A DNA stretch of 64,000 bases from Oreocharis arfaki (lineage: Eukaryota > Chordata > Aves > Passeriformes > Paramythiidae). This document shows positions 24,001 through 36,000 of this stretch, in pieces (position 1 is the first letter of the stretch; every line of letters starts with the position of its first letter). The stretch spans positions 1 to 64,000 of the forward strand of contig VZRR01015206.1 in the NCBI GenBank assembly GCA_013398015.1, read 5' to 3'. The notes beneath the pieces are model-generated. The model was not told the origin of the DNA and did no database searches. It saw only the letters and a program-made list of their open reading frames with translations. The position numbers and the translations under genes were made by a program.

Positions 24001-27000
24001 AGAGTGATGCTCCCTGCTCTCAGGCAGTCCTATTGCCCCAGGCATTTCACATAGTAGTGGCTTCATTCATGGAAAATCTCATACTAGTGGCCTCATTCAT
24101 GGAAAATCAGCACACCAGTATTTTCCAGCACATTTGTTTGCCAAAACTTTGATCTGTGTGCTATGTTGTCAGCCTTGTGCAGGACTGTGTTTAGAAAATG
24201 GGCATGCTCAGGCTGGCTGGATTGATATCAAGATGTGAAGTCAAGCAATTAGGGTGAGTTACCAGCTAAAATGCCAGCTTTCTCCCTGCCTGCCTGAAAG
24301 GCGGTGTTGGTGTGACTCTGAACTCTTGAAGGGTGCTTGCTCTCTCTTCAGAGCTGCAACCTCCTCAGCTGGCACCAGTCTCTGCCACTGTTCTTTTGTT
24401 TGACTCCAGAAAAAGACCAGGAGAGGTTGAGCAAGTGTCTGCCTGGCCCATGGGGATTTCCTCTGCCATGAGGATGGTCAGGATGGCTGGGATTCACTTC
24501 AGCTGTTGCTCTCCTGGTGTGGGGGTGGCAGAACCCCCCATTTTTTTGCACTGCTCTTACTTCTGCAGAAACCCTGAGCCTCAAGTGAACTGGTACACAG
24601 TCTGAGCTGAAAGGGCACCTTAAACAAGCTCCAGTCTGTCTCAAGCTCTCCAGGGTGCTCTAATCCAGTCTGCCAAGCCATGGAGTACTTTGTTTCTCTA
24701 TCCAAGGAGTTTCAAAGCCTTACTAATGCGTTGGGTTTCAGCCCAGTCGTCTTTGCCCCCGAGCCCTCGCCGTTGTGCTTTTCGGAGCGTGCATGGTCCT
24801 CGAGGCAGTTGCTGTACAGAGGGACCCTCTGCAGAGGCAGATAACCAGTGTTGTGTTGGCAGCAGATGTCCCTCCGGGTGTGCAAGGACATGTGTGACAT
24901 GCTCTTGTCCCCGCTGAGGCAGAGAGGGGGGGAACAGATTTGACATTTCTGTTGGAGACCACTCTTTTTTTCTGGGAATCCCAGGGGAAGATGTATTTTG
25001 TGCCATCTCTTCTCATAGCATCTACTACTGATTCTTCCCCGTGAAGGTGGTGAGGCCCAGGCACAGGCTCCCCAGAGAAGCTGTGGCTGCCCTATCTCTG
25101 AAAGTGTTCGAGGCCAGGTTGGATATGGCTTGGAGCAACCTGGTCTAGTGGAAGGTGTCCCTGCCCACGGCAGGGGAGTGGAATGAGATGATCCTTTTAA
25201 GATCCCTTTCAACCCAAACCATTCTAGGATTCTACGATTATCAGCAAATAATAGAGGATATATATGAGTCTGATCTGACCTTGTGCAAAAGCTTTGATAC
25301 CCTTTCAAGAGCTCATACTTCAGTGCTGTTACTAAAAGCCTCCAGGCAGCCAGTGGACAATAGTGACGCCTGTTCATCGCTGACTGCCTGGCTGGAGAAC
25401 AATGATGGCATTTCTTGGAGTAACAAGTCTTGGGCATGTGCAGGGTTGGATTGTAGCACTTTTTTTTTTTCCCCTTTAAGCTGCAGCTTGACAGCAGCAG
25501 GTCTGGTTGCAGCACCCATAAATGCAAGTACAGAGGAAACTTGCACCTCTTGGAAAATACTGAAAGCAAGCAAATGTCTGTTTTTTAGATGCTTGCCTGT
25601 TTTGCCTTGAGGCTGAGTATGTGTACGCTGTGTGTCACCAGTATGTGTTTGCTGTTCAGAGGTCTGTTTAGATGCTTGTTTAGCAGCAAGGAGGGGGTTA
25701 AAGAGAACCCGTGAAAGCTGGCTGATTGCTGCTCATGGCTTTCATAATGCAAAGCCTGTGGGAATTCAGCCGGCTTCAGCTTCATCTCCCCCCACCCCCT
25801 CCCCTCTGCTAGAGGCAGGATAACCTTCCTGACTCCTCTGGAGCTGCGTCCCTGCCAGTGTGGCTTGCACAGGGAAGCTCTGTGAAAACCCAGCAGAGGT
25901 GTAAGCGTGTGAAAGATGAGATTATTAAACTTTCTTGGGAGAACACTGAAAGAGTCATTTTCCAGCATGTTTGTGCTGTTTTCTTACACTGTGACTGGGA
26001 TGCAGCATGTCTGCCTCTTCATCTGTGACCTGCAGATTTCCCATTGCAGGGCGGCTGAGGAAGCAGCTGGTATATGAGATATGTCTAACTCTCTGGAGAC
26101 TGGAATGTGGGGATGTCCTTGGCTTTTGCCGTAGCTTCTGGATGATGCACAGCAAAGTTGTTTAGGCCAGAAAAATATGAAGGTGGTTCAGCAGTGGTTT
26201 GTACAGCACTCTGCGCTCTGACTGTGCTGCAGCCCCCACAGTGCTGCGATGTGCACCCTGCAACAAGGGGTTCCTTCTAATGTTTGGTATTAGAGAAGTG
26301 CTAAACAGACAGTGCAACCCAGGGCCTTCTGTGTAGCGTCTGCTTTAAGGACAAGCACCATCATGGTGTTTTTCCTAATGTGTGAAATCCCTTCTCCCTC
26401 CCTGCTGTTTGCAATAACCCTTTGGAAAGCTGGAAAGGCTCTCCATTTCCTTTCCCACTCACACGCATGCATTTTTGAGCCTCGCCAGCACTGTTTGGCT
26501 ATTTGCGTTGGGAGGGACTTCTTTTCTACTTTCCCGAGTCAAAGAAGAGTGTGTAGCGTTTATTTTGGAAATAAAAACACCTCTCGAGAATTACATGGCC
26601 TCTGCAGACAGATCAGCACAAAACAGGTCATGTGCTTTGGGCTGACTTTGAAGACTGTACAGGATAGCTGTCTCCATCCTCGCTTTATGGTTTCATGGCT
26701 GTTGTGTTTAACAAGGACGCTTAAGAATCTTTTGAAGGAGTAGTATAGTGGTAGCTTTACAGGTCCTATGGGACAGTCAGGGTGCTTGGCAGCTTTCCCC
26801 TGGTCAGTGTTGAGATTGCAGGGCAGGGTTTGGATTTTTATGGGGATGGAATACCTGCACTCAAACAAATGGGGAGGGTTTTTCATCCTGGCTTTTCTCA
26901 AAGCCTTTGGAAATAAAAGTTTATTGGTGAATATTAGTGAGAGGTTGTTGGTCATATCTGCTGAGGGACACTACAGAGCTGTCTGTCTTCTACTTCCTTT

Positions 27001-30000
27001 GTTACAAACAAATGTCTCCTGGAAAAAACTTTCCTGCTGCCTCCTTCCTTTAGCACTCGGCAGGCTGGATGGGAACTAGGTAGCATTGCTGTTACAAGAA
27101 GTGTTTTCCTGTCTCTTCCTGGCACGGGGATCCTCTGGTCCAAGCTTTGATACATTCCTGCTCCACAACCTGCCCTGCTCATGCTGTGCCAGGTCAGTAG
27201 GTATTTGTGCTGCTTTGTCCTTAGCTACTGAAGCAGCCTTAACGAGTGACTCAGTGGCAGGTGTCAAACTAGATTATTTGGAGTCAGATCTGTTCTTGAA
27301 ATAAAAGGAGGGCTTTGAGTGCCATCCTGTTTTGTCCACGCTGGCAGACTAAACCATCACAAACATCTCAGCCTGAAGCAGCTTTGGGCAGCATGTACAG
27401 CTGTGTGGGGACACAGCGCCTTTATGAGCCCACCCTGGCCTCTTGCTGCTGCTAATTTTTTTTTGAGTAACAATATAAAAATGCAAACCTTCAGTTTCCT
27501 TTCTTTTTTAGGAGCTGTGCTTTGCAGGAGGAACTCTAGGCTTTAGCACCATTTTCTAGGGTATTTGAGCCAGAACCAGTGGGTTTGTGATGTGTGCTGA
27601 AGGTACCAAAACCTTTGCGTTTTCACCTTTGGGTAAAATGTTTGGGACCAACTGTCCTGTTAACATATCTCCTGGAAATGTCCTTTGCCTGGTCCTCATC
27701 ACTGTGCTGTGGTTTTTGTCTTCATTCGTTCTGGCTGTTAAATAGAGAAGTGAAGGCACCCACAGGCTGGTGTGCCTGAGGTTGCCTGGGAAGCCTGGTG
27801 GATACAATTTCCCAGATCTGAGGCTTCCCCTGAGCTTCTGGATTGCCTTTCTTGTAGCACTTGCTTCCCATGTAGCCTTTGTGACTGCTGGGCTAGATAC
27901 TGCTAGTTTTAGGTGAAAAGTCTGATTGTGCATGAAAAAAGGTTTCCAATAAGATAAAAGAAAAAAGACAAAACTCCAAAACCTCCTCTGAACTGGGCAT
28001 GCCTAACACGGCAGGCCTGCAAACTAGCTCCTTAGTCAACTGCCTGGCCGCTAGAGCTGAAGGCCAGAAGTGCTCAGGAGTTCATCTGCCTCAGCTCCTG
28101 CATGGCACACTTCTCCCCAGCCACCCCTGTGCCAAACCAGTGGCCTCTGTCTGGTCTGTCTGGTAAAGAATTGTATCTAATTTTGAGTATTAGACCTCAA
28201 TAAATGAATAATCCTGCCTTTCGTTGAGCTTAATTAACAGTGGCAACTAATTGTTGAACAAATCATTTGCAACAGTTACAAATATGCCAGAACTTCCCAG
28301 AATACAGCAAATTTCTCGAGCTCTGCTTTTGTGGGTTTTATTTAGGTGTTACTAGGACATGGTTGCGTTTATGCCTGTTTCATGCGGAAGAGATTGCTGC
28401 TGCCTCTCTTGCTCTTCAGCTGTCTCTAGGTGCCTGTCTCTGAATTTGAGGATACACAGTGGCTGATTTATGTCATTTACTGGCTTGACCAAGGGCAAAC
28501 TCCCGAGCTATATAGCTGTGAGTGATTCATCTTTCCTCATCCATGGAGATAAATGTCAGGATGGATGTCAGCTGTCTGGCTGATGCATGAGTGAATCTGC
28601 GTTCATGTGCACCTTGAGCCAAACGTACATGCATTAATTTTTTACTGTTTGTGATAAACCTGGAAATGCAGATTGTGTGGGAGGAAGAGGCCTCTTGGTT
28701 TTAAATATTGATACCAATATAACAGGGCTATGGCTGTGACAATCTGGGAGCCTTGAAGCATTAGCTCGGAGATTATGCTGAATGCCGTGGGGAATTCAGT
28801 GGTGTGCAAAATAAAAGAAAGAGCTTTGCAAAGTGATAACATGCTTCAGATGGAGAAATAACGGATGGGGTCCTCTTGGGTCCACAGGCTGTGGGGCTGA
28901 AAAGGGGAGAGATGCAGGCTGAGTCTTTGGAAGAGGCCCCTGACAGTTTTTTTATTTACTTTGATTTGTGATGTAACTAAAAAGAAAGCAGCTGCCCAGA
29001 AACCTAGGCGCCTATGGATTGATTGCTGTGGACGAAGGGGTGAAGACCCTGTTCCTGGGAAATGCGCAAGGCTTGGTGAGTTGGATGTGGTAGGTTGTCA
29101 TCATCTCTAGAGCCTCAGTTCAGAGAGTATCAAGTACTTCTGCTGTGTGGTTCTTCATCAGCTAATCAAGTTGAACAGTCATCCAGAAGGCGTGCTGAGG
29201 GCTGAGAAACTTTTTAAAATAACTCAGTGTTGATCTCATCTCTCCCTTTAGGACTTTGAGCTGTGTGTGGAGCTAATACACAGTCAGACACACTGGGGTT
29301 CCTGCGTGTGCAGTTGCCTCTTCCCCATCACAGCTTGTGAATAAATTGTAAGAGGCCTGCGGACTCCTGATCTGGCTCCACACAGCATGTACCTGCCAGT
29401 TCTCAGAGGGCTTGCTAGCAAAGCATAGCTTTGTGCAGGATGAACTGTGCTGCTTTCAGGTCTTGTGCCTTCCTGTGCCTGGTCTAATCAGCTCTCTCTG
29501 AGTGCGTTTTGCTGGGCAGTGCCTGTTGAGGCTCCTGGCCTAGCTGCACAGCAGTGAGCAGAGGTCTGACACTTCGGGCATTGCAGCTGCACTCCCTCCC
29601 CTGCTGCTGTGAAGGTGGGGAGCTGGCTGTAGGATATTTTCTGGCTTTTACATTAACTGGTTGTAATAAGTGTTGTCTACAACATAACTAGTAGTCGCTC
29701 CTTATTTAATTTTTGCAGGCTGTTCCCATGTAGAATGTAGCTCTTGCTACAAGAAACCTTCAAAATAAAGGGGTTAACTATTGATGAGGGTAGCAGAGAA
29801 CATCCCAGCACAGCTGGGACTCCTCTGGGCAAGGTAGGGCTGTGCAGGCGGGGACTCCCCTTTTGTACTGTGCCCGAGGGATCTCAGCACCTGATCCATC
29901 AGAGAGCACCCTGGGAGCACATTGTTTTGAGTTAGTGTGTATGGCAGTTGTGTACACTCCACCCTGTAGAGTTTGAGCACCTCAGCATGGTTAGTTGGTA

Positions 30001-33000
30001 AAGGAAAAGCAAGCTTCTAAAAATTTAGGATAACTATCTTCATGTAAAAAGCAAACACTGCTGAGAGGCTGCAGGGAACAGGGAGGGGAATAGCAACCCA
30101 GTCTCTTAATTCAACCGAAGTTTCGCTCAGTGTGGAGAGAGTAAATGAGGAAGTGATTTTTCTCTGTCAAGTCCTTTATTTAAATATAAAAGCTTTTCAT
30201 GGCTGCTTGCAAAAGATACTGTTAACAGCATGGTCCTTTGCATGACACTTCTTTCAGGCTCAGGCTCCTGCAGCGTCAGCCAGATGATCTGGCCACTGGC
30301 TGTTGTGTTCCCACTATTCCTCTCACATCCGTGGTCGTTGGATCTTTTTGCTGAGCTATTTCAATGCACTTAGCTGAAACTAGCCTGACTGCCAGCATCG
30401 CATGCTGAAACAGCCCTGCAACAGCTGAGTGCTGGAGCCAGTGTCATGGAAGACATAGATTTAAATTGTGAAGGAGCTTCATTCTTAGTTAAAGAACTTA
30501 ATCTTTCCAAAACGAGCTCGTTTTCTCGAGGCAGGAAACGTGCACCAAGGAAGGACCATTTTATACTTTCTTATCTTAGATGTGTGTTCTAGGGCAGTGG
30601 TAGAGGCAAGGTCCTGGATAAACCAGGCCATTTGGACAATGGCTCACTTGCAGTATCTCCTGTTTTGAAAGCTGTTCTGTGTGTGTATGTGTTAAGGTTA
30701 CTATTATTATCCTATTATTAGGATAACCTGATATTAGGATTATCATCTGCTGTTGGATAGAGTTGCTAGAATAAATAGTTCATGTGCCAGCATAGCATCT
30801 CTGGAGTCACATACATGCACTGCTGGTGTCTCTGGTCTTTGCAGTCAGAGCTCATTCAGAGACACCATGATACCATTTTCTTCAGCTTTTTAATTAAACA
30901 GAGACTTGAATTCCATATATTTTGTTCCACATTTCTTCAAAGCTCTTATGTTTGCCCTCTTCCCCCCACTTCAGCTTTCCCTAGTAGATTAGAGCCTGCT
31001 GGAAAACACAGAGCACATTGTGAAGTCCAAAGCAAAAGCTGACTCAGCGGTTCTCCCCATTTAGGCTGCCACTGTTCATGGAACAGGAGGTTAGCCTTAA
31101 ATTACTTCTGCCAAAAAATACTGCTGCCCATTTTATTAACTGTTGCTGTATCCTTTAGCTTAGTTTTTTTAAAAATGTGGTCTACTATTGTCTTAACAGT
31201 CTGGAAAAGAGGACTTTCTTTTCATATGCTGGCATAATTTTCATTTTTCTGTAAGAAGCATTTGGCATCTCTTCTCCAGATATCTGGAGAAATGCTCTGT
31301 CCTAGGCGCAGCCCATATCTCTACCAACAGTGGCTCCAGTCCTTGAAGGCTTTCAGCTCATCCTCCCTTGAGGATAGGGGGGATGGTTGTGTTGCTGGGT
31401 GGGTCCCTTTAAAGCGGGCACAGGGCAGTACAGGAATAAAAAGACTTCCTTGTCATTCCCATTATCCTTGCTAGCTGGAGAAGATCCACTCGTGACCTCA
31501 GAGCACATGGGTGTCAAAACCTGATCCATGTGTCTGAGTGTGATCTCACCAGTACGTATGAACGTGGATGCCAACACGGCAGCAATGCTGGGGGAGCCAG
31601 TACTGAGGTGCCACTACAAAGAGAAAAGTGAACCTCATCAAGTTCTTGTGTTCTCCATAAAGCAATCAGTGGCAACTTGGGCTGATATTCCAGGGAGAAG
31701 GAGTTTGAGGAGGGAGCTGGCCAGAGAACGATGCTTCATGGGACAGTGGTGGGAATTTTGGATGGCTGTTGCTCCCGGAAATATGCCCAAGCGCCCTTTT
31801 TCCATTGGGGTATTAAGAAGTTATGCAGATTCAGCCTAGTTTCATTAATGGATTTAAAACAGGTTTTGGCATAAGGCAGCCAAGCACATCAGGAATGGAA
31901 CAGAAAATATTCTTCCTCAGTCCAAGAGCCTGGAATCTGCCTCTCACACCAACTAAAGCAAGTGACAAATGCTGGTTTTGTTGTAATCTAAAATCTTTCT
32001 CTTTTCTCCCTCCCCCATGTCCATCATGTGCATGAGTGCATAGGCTATTTATCAGCAAATTTAAAGCCACAGGCACAAAACTACTGTGGAGTCACCTTAA
32101 GGCACCTGCACTAGAGGAGGAACATGTTGAATTAAAAGATACTTACCAAAGCAGCTGAGTTCAGTCTCTTGATTGCCTTGACTCCAGCTCGAGGTACTTA
32201 TTGATGCTTTTCCTTTTAACCCTTATTTCTTCTCCAATCTGATCTGCATTTTTGACAGGTGATTATTATCACTGAAAGAGCTGACAGCTTTGGTAGTCTC
32301 AAGTGCTGCAAAAGTCCTGATGGTGGTTTTAATGCATGCAGGTTGTCTTTGAGAAATATTTGGAAGGAAAAGCTGTAGAAAACTTGTAGAAAACATATGA
32401 AGCTGCTCTGTTGGGGCAGGACATATCCTGGTCCCAGAACAACCCTGAGTTCACAGGGTGTCTTGGTCCTCAGTGGGAGGCACTCCTAATTGTGAAACCC
32501 GAAACAAAGTGATGCCCATAACAACCAGGTAACTTACATATTTTCAGCACTTGCCTAGCTCTGTCCTTAGAGGTGAGAACCTCTCTCAGCTTGTGCTTCT
32601 CAGCTGTACATCAGTGACCCATCTTCTGTGTTTGTTCTTCACAGCAGGTGCCTCTTACAAAATTCATCTTGTTTGTAGGCAATCTGTGACTTGTGTGAGT
32701 CCGAAGGAGAAACTCCTTGGTGTCAGACCCAAACCCAGGCTGTCACTGTGCAAACTTTCCTCCTGTGCTGGAAGACTGTAGGAACACTCAGACTTGTTGC
32801 TCGGGATGTCTCAATTAAGCCATATTCAGAGTTGAACTGTACTGCACAAATGCTTGTCATACTTCAAGACCTGTTGATGGGAAGAATATCTTAAAATCCT
32901 ACGATGGTTTGGGTTGGAAGGGATCTTAAAGGGATCATCTCGTTCCACCCCCCTGCCTTGGGCAGGGACACTTTCCGCTAGACCAGGTTGCTCCAAGCCC

Positions 33001-36000
33001 CATCCAGCCTGGCCTTGAACACTTTCAGAGACAGGACATCCACAATTTCTCAAGGCAAGCTGTGCCAATGCCCTTCCACCCTCACAGAGAGGAATTTCTT
33101 CCTAATAACTGATCTAAACCTCCTTTCTTTCAGTTTAGAGACATTTTCCTTTGTCCTATCACTACATGCCCATCTGCTGTGATGCACGATGAATATCCTG
33201 GTGCAAAGCCTCATGTGCAAGGGTTGAACAACTAACAAATGCTAAGATGAAATTAATTCCGTCAAGGACCCTATTTTTAACTTCTTAACTTCTTAAAATT
33301 CTTTGTAGCTGCAGTTTGGCAGGGTTCTGTCTCTTGCAACAGGGGTCACTGCTTCCATACAGTGCTAGAGTTGGTTTATCCTATTTTTACTAAGCCGTGA
33401 AAGTTGTTTTTCTAGTATGCTGTGACTCTGCTTGCTTCCCTACCCTTAGACTCCATCTGTACACTTCAAAATAGAAGGAGGAAGAGGGCAGAGAAAGAAC
33501 AAAGGCTCATAATACGAATGGAAGGAAACTAGGGAAATTCAGGAGGAAACGGACAGTGAGAAATACAAAAAGATCCAGCTGCGCTGAATGCATGGGGTGT
33601 GAATGCACAGGGATGCTTTCTACTTGTATTCAGAGCTCAAGACCTGCATTGTGGAGCTGAACTTTCCTTTGAGTCAGTGACCTATTCAGACACCTAACAA
33701 TGTCCATTATGTACAGTCAGCTTGTTTATGCCCTGTGCAGGGCTTTCATACCTTTTTCCATGTACAATCGAACTACTTAACAAAGTGGCCATGCCGGGCT
33801 CAATTTTGCTGTGCGAGCTCTTGACCACCAGCTCTCAGCAAGGATCTTGTAAGTTTAGAAAGATTTAAGAGGACAAACTGTGATGACAAGATGCTCAAGT
33901 AGAACATCTGCTGATGAAAACACTGTTCTTGGCTGACTGATAGCAAATGTCTCTTGCCTTTGAAGGACAGGGAGAGGGCAGAGAGGTAGCAAGAATTGGG
34001 CCCCTGCCCATCATGGAGTTGTAATGATCAAATTGATAGTGTGAGGCAGCCTGAAGAGGTGAGTCCGGAGCATTGCTCGATGGCAGTGTGGGACCAGCCT
34101 GGCAGCAATGCTTTGTGCATCACTGTGAGGTGAGAACAGTGGAGAGGGGAAGCCCTGCGAGCTGGAGGAAAACATCTCTGCTGTGGAGACCCAAGCAGTG
34201 CTGTTGCTGCCTTCATCCTTGCTGCAGAATAGGTGGGGCTGTCAGCCCATGGCAGAGCTATGCTTAGGTTTGTTCTTCAGCTGCAGAGGAGCCAGCTGAC
34301 CCATGTTTAACATACAGGGGGCTCCCCCAGGAGGCTTTGTGTGCTCTCTGTGGAGTTTGGGGCGGCAGCTGCAGAAGTGCCTAAGTGTGCTCCTCAGCAG
34401 AGATATCATCTGTGACCTTGGGCAGCCCAAGGTTTTGGCCCTGTTGCTTGGAAAACAGCTCCCACCTCCGCTACAAAATACAGCATGAGTTTTTGGATCA
34501 CATGGTGTCTCTCATTAGCATGAGAGCTGAGGTACAGCTTTTTGGGTAGGAGGAATCATGACTTGACCTTAGCCTGTAGTTTTCAGCACAAGGATGTAAT
34601 TCTCAATTGAAGGAGGTGCTCCTTAACCCAGCCCACCAAGAAGCAGCTGTAAGCAGTGACTGAAAGATGAAGCTAGAAATAAGGTACATATTCGTGGTGT
34701 GAGCAATTTGGGCGTTGGAGCAAGTCTGTGCAGGCGCTGGTGCCTTCTCCTATTTAAAGAGAGAAAGCATTTTGGCAACTTGCTTATTCTGTCTCATGCC
34801 CTTGTTTAACCACCACTCATTCAGTTAGAGCCACTTAGCAGCTTTTAAGGCATTTCTTTAGGGGAAAAAAAAGAATTCTACACATTCAGGAAAACATCTG
34901 TCATCGCTGGGAGCAGAAACTGTAGCTAACGTGGTCCCTGGAGCATGTGGGAGAGCTCCAGTTCGTTACTGTCTCTCTGCAGTCACTTCTGAGAGAACAG
35001 AACTGGTTGTGAAGGTGAAGAAGGATTTAGCAACGTTGCCCAACATTTAGAAAAAGAAATCAAGGAGTGCTTCTTTGAAACCTCAAACGTGTGCACAGCA
35101 CATGACACACAAGGAGTGTTTTTATTCATGTTTGTTCTCAGGAAATTGTGTTGCTTTGTAAGCTGAGCTCTTTTAAGTGTCTTAAGTTTGGCACACTACG
35201 AGCTGGGCTTTACCAGGCACTTCTGGAAGTTGTCAGCCTCAGCTGTATTTTCCTGACTCAGATCCTTGCAGTAAGAACTGAGGAATAGAGCATTTAAATG
35301 GAAAAAAAAAGTAGAAGCTACAGTGCAGCTAGATAATGTCAATCTTGTCATTGCTTTTAATATTCATTGCCAGGCACAGCGATCACACTATGTCAGTTTT
35401 AAGTTAAGCAACCCTTAGTCCTAGTCATCTTCTGCCTACGTACATGAAAGGGATGACTGAGCCCACAGCTGCTAAAGGCATCTCTCAATTACTTATATTT
35501 CACTGGGTATTTAAAGATTAGGTCAGGACGTAGAGGATGAAAGGGTTTTTCTTTATCTTTTAATAAGAAACTTGTATTTGCTGATATGAAAAAGACCAAA
35601 GACTGAAGTGTCTAACATGCTCCTCTTTTCCCTGCTGCTTCCTCCAAATGGTGTGGGGGTAGGGAAGCATGTGGAGATCCTACAGGGAATAAAACAATGT
35701 TCCTCTTGGTCTACTGCTTACCACAGCCCAGCCCCGTTTCCCAAAATTGATGGGTAAGGATGTGCTGTGTTGGAGTTCTCATGACATAGCCTTGCTTGCA
35801 ATGCAAGAGACCAAGCAACGTACAGGGAATTAAATATATGGGGATTTGCAAGCTTTAAATATGAACAACAAATGTGAGAATGTAATGCGAGAAGCACTGA
35901 GAGATTCCTGTATTCTCTTGCTTTTGCTTTCTCCACTGACTATCAAACACTTTTTGGGAAAAGGACCTCTTCATTGGCCTTGTGATGCTCCAGCCCTTCA

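Noticed and set aside
24712..25569. A 285-codon minus-strand frame, the longest unspliced frame in the window
   Set aside because: It crosses the antisense of a CR1 3' end and a CpG-rich patch and shows no recognisable protein domain. The equal length to CFDP1 (285) is coincidence.
27245..27305. Short match to an old CR1 ending (GTGTCAAACTAGATTATTTGG)
   Set aside because: Only about 25 bases resemble the consensus, too little to separate from chance.
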